A stretch of 64,000 nt of DNA from Siderastrea siderea (lineage: Eukaryota > Cnidaria > Anthozoa > Scleractinia > Rhizangiidae): contig OZ034971.1 in assembly GCA_964030785.1 (NCBI GenBank), forward strand, positions 34,840,804-34,904,803, in the 5' to 3' direction. Within the stretch, counting starts at the first letter, position 1. Each line of letters begins with the position of its first letter. The notes beneath the pieces were generated by a model, which was given only the letters and a program-made list of their open reading frames with translations, was not told where the DNA came from and made no database searches. This document shows, piece after piece, positions 46,684 through 58,500 of this stretch. The position numbers were made by a program, and so were the translations under genes.

Positions 46684-47084
46684 TTATCCAAATTCAATCT
46701 GGTTCTTCTCGAAGCTTGGATTTCACCAGCAGCACAAAACAAAGCGCACTCGGGTTTGTCTTTTAGCATGCTTTTCAATAGTGCCACCAGCTTGAGTAAA
46801 CATGCGAAAACGGAGAAAGGGAAAACCGCCGTTTGCGTCGACTTCTAGTTTTGTAAGCATTAGTAGATATGTTCTATAATCAACAACATAAATGCGGGTT
46901 GATTGGTTTCCATTCCAAAACTAAACTTTTGTGGTAATAAGGCAACATTTGAACATAACTTCCTCTTTTTTTTTTTAAATCACTATCTTGGATCATCTGT
47001 ATTCTCAGTGGACTACCGGCAAAACCTGTAATCTCAAAATAACAAAAATAACACCTGTTATCTCGTATCAACAAATCGACTCAC

Positions 47085-47234
47085 CTCACGAAGCCGACGT
47101 ATCCCCCAAATTATATGATATGGTATAGTCAGGAACAAAAGGATACTCAGAGGAGTGGGGAGTGCATTGCCTTTGTCGATCCATTCCAGCCACATCCTGG
47201 TTCTTGAAAACTTCCACTCCACATCAGAATCTTG
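47085..47234 (-). CDS. TRPC copy Y exon 5 (TRP box)
   Basis: Acceptor TTTTAACAG|CAAGATTCTG, 50 codons, donor GAG|GTGAGT. DSDVEWKFSRTRMWLEW carries the TRP box, followed by ALPTPLS in place of LPPPFN. Confidence 0.83.
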
Positions 47235-49338
47235 CTGTTAAAAGTTCAATATTATCAAATAATGAGTACCCGCTATATATATATTTTTTTACATGACGTT
47301 TATTTCTTGTTATTTAATGAGCATAAAATGAAGACAGGAAAGCAAACTTTATAAACTAATCGCGATGTTGAGACTGGAATTCTGCATTATATTTAACAAT
47401 TATCCTGCGAAATCGCGCGGAATATCACCTGATACTTAGCCGACGAGGCCGTAGGCCGAGTTGGCTAAATCAGGGGATATTCCGCAAGATTGAGCAGGAT
47501 AATTGTTTTATTATTCAACAAATTCTCATCGACTACCATTTTCATAACGAGAAAAACTATGGTTCTATGATGAAACCGCTAAAAGCTAGCCACACGTAAT
47601 AAAAATCAAAACAGAACTTCAAGAAATCGAAGTTTAATACCGTTCACTTAAGAAAGACTTATTTACAAACTCATGTTTGGAAATGAGAAGACAGAGTAAA
47701 AAAAATAATGCTACCTTACCGAGAATAAGTCCTCTTCCTGTGAATTAAAGTCTTTTCAACTTTACAACTTTCCGTGAACAAGTGTGCTGCTTCGTTCGCA
47801 ATACCATTTTCTTGGTTGAGTTCTCACTATGAAAATTCCAAGTCAACCTCTGGATATCTCTGTGAGCTGAAACAAATTCTTGTTGACTTTTTGAGAGCAT
47901 TTAATCGTGGAAAGTTTCTTCCAGGGAGTTAAAATTTCCGGAGAACACTGCTAAAACTGCCTCGCTTTTCAAAATGTCCGCCAAACAAGCAATGAAAGAA
48001 CTCTGCAGTGCACTTCCAAATATGGTCATTTACGTATATCGCAGGATATCTGTCATGTACGAATGACAGATATTGAGGGCTTCCTTACCATATATGGGCA
48101 TAGTGACAATTTGTTGAATAATAATGACGGCTAGTTGGAAGAAAATATATTCCGTATTGGGCGGAGTCGCGAATACGGAGAATATATTTTCTTATAACGC
48201 CGTCAATATAATGCAGCATTGCCGTCTCAAAATCGCGATCACACTGATTAGTTTTGTATCACGATTCAATCGTTTTATGGGCAAAACAAACGCGAAACAG
48301 AAAATTTCCTGCTCGGATTAATGGGCTCCTATGATTAAATCTTACAACTTGTCAAGTGTTGAACACGAATGTTTGTACGCGCTATCAAATCTTGGTTTTG
48401 CAGGAAAAAAAAAAATCAAAATATGGACTTTTCTCACCATAAATCGGTGCTTCACACAAATAAACTCAAAGTAGCATCCTTATGCAGTTTTGTTAGGTTC
48501 CAGAAGTCAACAAAATAGGTACAATAACGCAAACTCGACGACCTTTTCGTTCAAAACTTTTTCAAAAACATCACTGCGTGATTAGCTCGCGCACAACAAC
48601 ACCTCGACAAAAACAAACTGTGAAAAACAAATGAAATCACGTTTTAATTCTCGTCTTACCTTGCCTTTTCGATAACATAGACTCTAAAGTTGAATATCGC
48701 TTTCCTTTATCTTCCAAACGACAAAGCAATTTACATTTCTGACCGCCTTTTGACGAGAAACTTTGAATTTCTGTTTTGAATGGAAGGAGCCCAACAAAAA
48801 CGGCGCGAAATTTTCAACCAATCCTAGCTCGCTTTTAAGACGTCAATACGTAGTTACATTGAGTCGTAATACATGTATGTTATTTACCGGCCGGAAGGTC
48901 CGTATAGGGAAAAACTGTGCCCGAGGGCACAGTTTTTCCCTATAAGGACCGACCTAGGCCGTTAGAAGGTTGCAGGCACTAGGGTTGCGAGGCAATTTTA
49001 GAGGGTTGCAGGCACGATCGTAAGTTTTATTGAGTCAGGTGCAAGGAAACTGGGGAGCGAATGTAATCATAAACTCTTCAAACTTTTAAGTTTAAGCTTA
49101 ATTTTCTCGACGAAGAACTACCCTATCAGGTAAGGTTGTTTTCAAGGAAAGACATTCACATTGAGGAATAGAAGTGAAGTGAAAGTGAAGTGAATATTCG
49201 CATGGAGGCGAAGTGAAGTGAAGGCGAAGTGAATATTGTGCAATAATCCCCTCGACTTCGTCTCGGTGATTATTCCACAATATTTGTTAAATATTGTCCC
49301 CTTGAACAGTAGCCATCTCCTGTCTAAAACAATGTCTG

Positions 49339-49387
<49 letters not shown>

Positions 49388-49388
49388 G

Positions 49389-49421
<33 letters not shown>

Positions 49422-49432
49422 CAATCAGTCAG

Positions 49433-49475
<43 letters not shown>

Positions 49476-49481
49476 GATCAG

Positions 49482-49514
<33 letters not shown>

Positions 49515-52500
49515 TAATCAATCGGATCAGTCGATCTTAGCTGCTTGTAATTGCATTGTTATTTTTCGTGACATTTACGTTTCTGTTTGGGGGGATGGTA
49601 AAGTCCTCTTTGTCAAGTCAATTCGTAAGTCTTATAGGACATTATCATACTTAATTATCATTTTTCCAGCATCGAAGGAAGTCAGAGGCAAGCAATCTGA
49701 AGTGGGCATTTTTGGAGGGATATCAAAATGAAAATTAGATAACAAGTATAAACATGACAATACTGCCTCGATGACAACATCTCTCACTACCATGGTGCAT
49801 GGAAAGCCACAAGTGCACCATAGGTATATACGTCATGTTATACTAACTATAGTGTACTCTACTAGTTACACTCTTCCAGTACATTTCCAAGTTATATTAC
49901 AGTTAGATTACAACGCAGCTACAAGTTACATTGCAGGCCACTCGGGGTTATCTTTTCTTGGCCATACAACAACGTTAAAACTTACCATGATTCTTTCAAA
50001 GGAGTTGCTCATCATGGAGATAAGCATGCTAAGAGCCACGATCACCATAAAAATGATGTAGAACGAGAGGTAGATTGTGCCAAAGATCTGCGTAGTCGAG
50101 AAGGCAGGGTCACGAACTTCAATAAGTTCTGCTTCAAGGAAACCGATCAACAGCCAGAACAAACGAAGAAGCGTATTTGTAGATCTAAGAATAAGAAATT
50201 GAAATATGGGATACTTCTACTTAATAAATAAGGTAATTAGGTATCGCGGAACGTAAGCTGTCTTGAATCCCGACCGTCTCAGATCCGCTGCTATCTCGAA
50301 CTGGTAATTGTGAATTCCCCGCTTGGATTGTAGCTTACCATTATCAGTTATTCATCCCGAACAGGGCTTGTCGAACAAAGTGTGAACTGAATTGACGCAC
50401 TTTTATATCGGTCCCTGGATATGAGCAAGCGCACGTCTGATTGGTTCCACAGCTCCGTTTTGTTTTTTGTTTTTTTTTTTGTTTTTGTTTTTTTAACGAT
50501 ATCTGAGTGAATCTTCGCACGTTGGTTCCCTCTCAGTTTCTATTGATGAGAATCTACACCAATCAAAATGCCACATGTAACGCAAAATGTTGTACACCGC
50601 CAGTTCTTCAAATTTAGGTGAAGGAAGTACTACAATTCTGAAAATATTCATTGAGGACGCAGCCATTATCTGTGAAATTGAACATTTAATTGACTGATAC
50701 CTTGTCTGATATCAGCTGAGAGGTAAAGGGGAGAGATTACTTGTGGCAGTTTGACAGCGGGAATCAGTAGCCGATCGTCGCCGCGAAGGAAATGAACATG
50801 AATTTCTGCGAACTCAGAGAAGTAATGGGCGTTTATTTGAAACCCTCAATTTGAAAGCCTTGTTTGCTCGAAACTTTCTTTGCTACTGTGATTAACAAGG
50901 CATTTCGAACTTTTTTCATCCAGTTGGCATATATTTGAGGGTTTTGGGGGATCCTTTGAAGAAGAGTTTTTTAACTGCCGCTAAATATCATATTTCAACC
51001 GTTTCAAAAAGACTGCCATAACTTGATGCGTTAATTTTGAGGTCGGAGACCCAGGGGCAGATAGTCGACGCAACCTTTTACCCAGATCTCATACACTCGT
51101 GCGTACTGAAATCAACTTTCTATCTCGCTCGTTCGATAGGCCTACCATCGAAGAAAGTTTTTAATAGTAATATGCGAACCCACAAAGCCGAGAAATCGAG
51201 AAATTTGGAAAGGGTACTCAAGGAAAAAGAAAACAACAAGTACGAAAATAAGATTGGGGCTTGGTGAAAAGTTCACACCCTAGTTGTAAACTTTTAAGAA
51301 GCGTGCAGTTAGGATTTACGTGCTATCCACAACACGTCTTTGCGTTTGCTCTAAACTGCACACTTCGCAGGCTCTCATTTGACAAAACATGTACGTCACG
51401 TGGACTAAATACCCCCAGCCCGATTTTGTACGGGCGTGCGGTTCAGTTATATCGGGGGATAATTCCCGAGGATGAACGGTTGACCAAAAAGTTAACACTT
51501 GGCCGGGAAACTTATTCTCCTAATGTATACTTCCTATTTCTTGCAAGAAGAGAATGGTGCTACAAAAGAGGACGAAAGACATGCATTTGTTTTGGAAACC
51601 TCATAACATTTCTCACGATTCACGGGTTGTCTTTATTTGTAATTAAAAAAAAAAAGTTATTGCACTCATCCCTGCTTTACATGAACTTCTCGATGGCTGT
51701 AAACTCATATAAGACTCAACTTTGTGGATGTTTGCAGTGTAAAATAAAGAGTTTTTTTAACTCTGGATTTTACCGACGCAAGCACGTGTGACAATCATGT
51801 CATTGCAACTTTTTAAGTCAAAATAAGCAAATGGCAGTTTACTTACTTTTCGTAGGGATGTGAGATGTCATAGTGAACCTCATTCTGGTTTCGCAACTTG
51901 ATCTGTGCGGCGACGTAGTACGTGTATATCTTGGTCATGCCAGTGAAAAACGCAAAGTACAACAGCAGGAAGATCAGTAGAAACTTAAGCACATCTTTAA
52001 GCATTTTGTACAGGGACAGCTGCAAAGGCCCAAGAGTTGAGTTGACTTGAAACACGTGCGCCAAGTGGAAGAAGGCCATCACTGAGGCACTAGCGTAGAT
52101 CATATCAGCCCAAATAAACTCTGGACTCCTTGGTTTCCATTGTTTATCGTAAGCACCCCATGCGATGAACCACATCGCGTATGCTACTATAAAAGTAGCT
52201 ATGATGATGGTGTCAACGACGTTCCACCACTTTGAGTAGTACATCGACAATCCTTGTCGATACACCTCCAGGAATTCTACCACAATGAATCCAAGTACAA
52301 ACACTATTATCGTGATGTCTGTTAAAACAAGGACAAATTTACAGCAGGTATTGACTGGATAATAAGAATCATTCTGTAGAGCTACACAGCAAATCCGATT
52401 TATTTATTTACCTATCCATTCATCCGTCCATCCACTCGTCAGTCCGTCCGTCTGTCTGTCTGTCTGTCCGTCTGTCTGTCTGTCTGTCTGTCTGTCTGTG

Positions 52501-55500
52501 TCTGTCTGTCTGTGCATTTATTTTTTTATCATGGACTATTAAAAAAACCAGCAATAGTGTTATTTCAGGTTTAAGAAGAGAGACGAGGAAAAGCGTTTTT
52601 AGCTACTCAGCGTTTTTTTGTTTTTTTTTTGTTTTTTGCACCGGACTTCAAAAAACATTCCGACGTAAGTGCGTCATTGTGGACTTAAAAAAAACACAGT
52701 CGCCCTTGTTATTTATTTATTTATTTATTTATTAACCGGCCGTCGCTATGGCGACCGCCGGTTTATAAAATGGGCACGGTTTTGTCGTGATAGTCAGTTG
52801 GCTTAACATACGAACAAAGTGCTGTAAAGCTTGTGGTAAGGGTACTCAAGAGCGGTACTGTCTTATATAAGATGCATGCGCATATTAGTCTGCTGAATGT
52901 TACCTTCGTGTGTTCTTGTCTTTTAATTTACAGTATTTAAGATATCAACAACGAAGGGTTGTTAAGTTTGGGGTTTTTTGTATTTGTCTTGTATAACGTA
53001 TGCGCAATTGAGTAAAGCAGCTAATAGGATGGAATGCGAAATTGGCTGTGTTGTCTGATCTAGTTAGTGGTTATGGTGAAAAATTTTTTAGCGCAGGAGT
53101 TTTTTTATTGGGATTGACATTTTGAGGGTGTAAAAATGTGGGGAGTCAGAAGGATTTGTGAATGTCAGGAGCATATCACGCTTCTGTGAATGGGATTTGC
53201 TTTGAAAGTTGCGTTTTGTATAGGAGCGGTGTAATATTATGCTGCGTGAGAGGGGGTTTCCCTTGCCGTTTTATGGGGGGGGGGGGGGGTGGTTTGCGAA
53301 GTGGATCGTAAGGTTTTTGATTGGCTAACTTGTATTTCGCAGCGGACAAAAAGGACAGTTGCGTTTTGCCGGCGTGGGCTAGGAAGAGAAGGAATTGGTA
53401 CTAGTATGATGATGCAATATTAGTGGATTGCACCATCAGTACAGTACATGATAGTTCTGACTTGCGAACGGAGCGAGATCAGTGTTTATTTGAGGCGAGA
53501 AGTTGATACAAAGGAATCGTCAGATCAATTAATAGGGTAGGTGTTACGAGTCTTTTTGCATTGAAAGAACGAAAATATCTGAATATTATCGACGGATTTG
53601 TGTGGTTTGCGTGTGGTGTACGCTAAAGGCTACGAGCAGTCTCTCTTTCCGTTCAGAGATAGTGAAGGAAAAGAAAAACAAGCGAGTGAGGGCGAAATCG
53701 ATTGCGGCTCGACAGGCGCGTTAGCTTTCAAAGACGTGGGCGACTTTCGTCCCCGCTCGCTTCTTTACTTTTGCAAGGGGATTCCCGGGTTAGCAAACCG
53801 GATTTAAACATCACGTCATGAGATATGCCTTGACGTGCCCTATACTCTGACAATCTGCTCGAGCTCGTGTTTATCAAGCGTTATATTTTGATTCTACTGC
53901 TATGTTCACTGTTTGTATTTATGGTCCAGGCACAACAGACAACTTCGTCGTCGCTGTGTGAGCATTCTCAGTTGTGGACGAATTTATATCGACATTCAAC
54001 GTTTGAGTGAATTTGCGTTTTTCAGCACAAATAAAAGCGATAAAAAAGATAAGCTGAGTCATCAGAGTTTAAACATTACGTCATCCAGTAACGCTGTAGT
54101 AAAAATATTGTGTCACACAATCACACTTTTCGTCACGCCGGTTCGTATAAATAGAGGATCGCGCTAACATTTGTGAAACCTAGGGGTGGGAAGGGTCAGA
54201 ATGGCCGGTTAAAATGCCAAATAGGCTTTCTTGTTACCATCATGATGGTCTATTTAAAAAACCAGCAATAGTATTATTTCAGGTTTAAAAAGTGAGACGA
54301 GGGGAAGCATTTTTAGGTGCTGAGCGTTTTTTGCACGACTTCAAAAAAATTCCCACGAAAGTGCATCATTGTGGACAATTACCCATGTGTGAAAGGAGCG
54401 ATTAGCTAACCAGAAAATAGCGAGATATTAATTTACATGTTGAACTTGTCTAACAAGTCTTGAATGCAGTAAGTCTATTCATCTCGTTACACTTACTTAG
54501 GTTATGCACGTTGGCCGTAGAATTTTTTGTCTAAGAAAAAACTAATGAAAACTGATATTACAAAATTACTTTAAATTTGTTGTGTACTCGCTGTTCTAAC
54601 TAACAATATTAAAACGGGCTATTTTACGCAGCACATGAAAAGCCGCAAGGGCAATTTGCCTAACACAGTTAGTCCCCGCCGATGAATCTCCCCCCCCCCC
54701 CCCACCCTCAGGGTGCAAAATATATTACGGCCACTCAAGATACGAGCCCAAGTGGTGTAAATCTTTGAAGTTCGTGATTTGTCGTACCTATGACGTGCTT
54801 GCTGCCATTCGCCCCTACGTCTTCTCCGCACCCTATCTCCCTGTGATAATATGAGTCCCTGATAGTATGAAACCCTTTCCCATTTCTTATTTCTTGGTCA
54901 ACCACCTGTTCTAGCCCTCGCGATGGAGAACCTGACGAGATATTTTGACCGTATATACGTACACCTGTAGCGCGACTCAGTTACATGTACGTAACGCTTT
55001 TTAAAACTAACTAAAATCTCAGCGTAATTCTGAGTAACAAGGATACGGAGATTCAAAGTAAATTTCGTAAAATCAAAAGAAACTGGTGTCTAACGAAAAA
55101 GAACAAATTTCCCTAGAGCAAAGCAATACTGCCAAAAATGCTTGCATTTCACTGTTGAATCTTTAACTATGTTTGTTTGGCAGAGCAAAAAAGCGGAAGC
55201 TTGGGTCAAGCAACCAACGAAGATCGACTCAGTGACTTTTGAAGCTTGCTAGCATCTTCGTCCTTGCTCTTGTTGAAGAGATTTTTATGCCATTGCATTC
55301 TTAGTAATTTTCTACATTGACGTTCATGGAAATTTTGTCGAATCGACGCTAAACAACTGAAATTGTATTTGTTTGGCCGAGTGAGTCTGGGGTAACTCAC
55401 CGACAAAAAAATACTAAAGAAAACAAGAAAAGCCCTTGGCCGAGCATTAGAACCCACCGTTGTTCTCCCTCCCCTCTGGGTGCAAAATATAAACTTAGTA

Positions 55501-58500
55501 GGGTCACTTAATATGAGCCCGGGTGATGCAAATTTTTAAAGGTGGTGATTTACCGTAATTTTGATGTGTTTGCTGTCTTTCTTACTTACGTCTTCTCTGC
55601 ACCATTCTTCCTGAGATAATATGAATCCCTGATAGTATGAAACCCTTTCCCATTTCTTATTTCTTGGTCAACCACCTGTTCTAGCCCTCGCGATGGAGAA
55701 CCTGACGAGATATTTTGACCGTATATACGTACACCTGTAGCGCGACTCAGTTACATGTACGTAACGCTTTTTAAAACTAACTAAAATCTCAGCGTAATTC
55801 TGAGTAACAAGGATACGGAGATTCAAAGTAAATTTCGTAAAATCAAAAGAAACTGGTGTCTAACGAAAAAGAACAAATTTCCCTAGAGCAAAGCAATACT
55901 GCCAAAAATGCTTGCATTTCACTGTTGAATCTTTAACTATGTTTGTTTGGCAGAGCAAAAAAGCGGAAGCTTGGGTCAAGCAACCAACGAAGATCGACTC
56001 AGTGACTTTTGAAGCTTGCTAGCATCTTCGTCCTTGCTCTTGTTGAAGAGATTTTTATGCCATTGCATTCTTAGTAATTTTCTACATTGACGTTCATGGA
56101 AATTTTGTCGAATCGACGCTAAACAACTGAAATTGTATTTGTTTGGCCGAGTGAGTCTGGGGTAACTCACCGACAAAAAAATACTAAAGAAAACAAGAAA
56201 AGCCCTTGGCCGAGCATTAGAACCCACCGTTGTTCTCCCTCCCCTCTGGGTGCAAAATATAAACTTAGTAGGGTCACTTAATATGAGCCCGGGTGATGCA
56301 AATTTTTAAAGGTGGTGATTTACCGTAATTTTGATGTGTTTGCTGTCTTTCTTACTTACGTCTTCTCTGCACCATTCTTCCTGAGATAATATGAATCCCT
56401 GATAGTATACACGAAGTATGACCAGCCCCATTTTCTTTTCCCTCACACCCTGTTCTATCCTGCGTGGCTAAGAGTGTGAAGAAATATTTTTACCATAGCG
56501 TGACTCATTTACGTTGTGTAAGAACCCAAATAGTTAATTCACTTTCAGTCTGCCGAAGAAAAAAATGTATAAACTATTTTTAGGCCATGACTTCATGAGT
56601 GGATTGGCCCGAGCGAAGAAATTCGCTGGATCAGTTTTTGAGTTTAATGACGTAATGTTGGCGTGCCACGTTATTGCACCCACAAAAGGAGAATGCATGC
56701 CATCTTGAACCTTTTGCTTTTAAAGCTAGCTAGCAATTTCCTCCTTTCTTCCATTGAAGGGAATTTAACTCCATTGAATTCCTTGTACTTTTCAATACTA
56801 ATTTCCCTAAAGATTTTTCCGAAGCAAAGCAAAACTGCTGAAAAATGCTTGAATTTCACTGTTGAATAATTAGCCTTGTTTGTTTGGCAGAGCGAGAACC
56901 AGAAGCTCGGGTCGATTAATCCACGAAAATAGCATGATGGAATCGGTGACTATCAAAGCCTTCTAGCATCTTCGTCCTTGCTCTCACCGAAGGGATTTTT
57001 GCCATTGCCTTAGTAATTATTATGCCTTAGTAATTTTGCACATCGACTTTCATGAAAAATTTGACGAATCAACACTAGACGACCGAAGCTAAAGTGACGT
57101 TATCTGCTTTCCAGTTACCTTCCCCCCTTCCCACCCCCTGGAACTAGGTTGGCTCTTCGTGCAAGCGACACCAAGTGTTCCTATCATTTGTTCCTCAATC
57201 AAGGGGGGAACCCTTAACTACAGGTCTGACGTTGTTGCTGAGGGATTTTTGTGGATGTTTTTTTTTTCATACGCTGTTTTGCAGCATTTTGTGCTGCTAG
57301 ATCAGTGAAATGGATGAACATCTGAATATTAAAAATCGACATTGCGCGTGCGTAACAAGTGCTAGTCCTCAACAGCGCATCAAAAAGAAATATCCCTAAA
57401 ACTCGGAGGAAATGAGGTAGAGTTCCGACTTTTTTCGGGAATCGGAGATAATTGAGCCTTCTTTATAATCTGATGTAAGCAATGACTGCTATTACGAAGA
57501 ACAGATAAACTACAGTGCAAAATGTATAAATGTACGTACTTGTGACGTCATAACTGTCATAATAATGCAAATAACAAGAAATCGAACCATCACGTTTTGC
57601 ATCTTGACGATCGTTAAATATAAGCATTGTTTTGAATAACCAAACTGACGCCGTTTGAATTTTAAGCTTTTTCTTGTTCGGGTCACGTGACCTGCCAAAT
57701 ATGGATGTGACTAGAAAATCTTGAAAACCTTTCCCATAGAACCAATGTGGCCAAGCTGCTTATCTGCGGAAGTTATGGTTTCCAAGATATGATGATTAGG
57801 ACCCTTCCATAACAACAATGTAGTAGTGAAGAGTCTCCCCCCTTAGCACTGGACAGGGTAAGTTGAGACTTCACATCTCACATAAGCGTCTCGAGGTGTC
57901 TTATTAGTGCCATAGACGCCTTTCCACGATGTTAACCTATTAGCGTGCGACCTCATACAGTAAACAGTAATCCACCCCTCCCTAGGGCCAGCTCTTATGT
58001 CAGTATGAACACACTGACATAATAAGTGTATTTTATCAATCATTTTGGTGATGCATTATTGCAATTGGAAGCCTCTACCAAACATCATACTATATTCTTT
58101 CACCTGCTTTTCAGAAGCTCATTAAGTGATACCAGTTACACGAGAGTTTAATTCTTATTTGCTTACCGAGTGCGGAGAGCCCTGCTAAGGATGTTTCGAA
58201 GTTTGTTTCAAAGGTGTTGGCAACAATAACGCACAGAAACGCCAGGTATCCCATAGTGTGGTTGACGAACTTGGAGTAAGGATGTTCGAAAGTGTTTCTT
58301 ACAAGACGATAGCAACAACAGTTGCAACGACCACTTAAGCATATCCAGTTAGAGCAACCCACTCTTTTCACACAGAGATCTGCAAGATGACAAGGGACGT
58401 AGATCAAACTGAAGAGAGCCACTAAGGGCAGTTGAATGAAGACAGCCCAAATTAACTTCACTAGTAAATTCCTGTCTTGCCAACACGGATCCTTGTAAAT

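Larger units (their letters stand above)
36110..49986. repeat. Segmental duplication B (3' part of TRPC copy Y locus)
   Basis: Collinear with segment A (14700-29184). It continues uninterrupted into TRPC exon 4 at 49986-50184, whereas A is truncated there. B-specific insertions include 41197-42174, 42729-46683 and probably 47397-48204. Confidence 0.8.

Noticed and set aside
49236..49517. Open frame encoding repeated SINQ
   Set aside because: Produced entirely by the (TCAA)n microsatellite.
51261..51791. 176-codon frame on the plus strand
   Set aside because: Lies in a TRPC intron, has no recognisable domain and contains a poly-lysine run from poly-A.
55206..56227. Two identical 83-codon minus-strand frames as a gene pair
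   Set aside because: They arise from the exact 770-bp duplication, have no recognised domain and are not kept in the diverged third unit.
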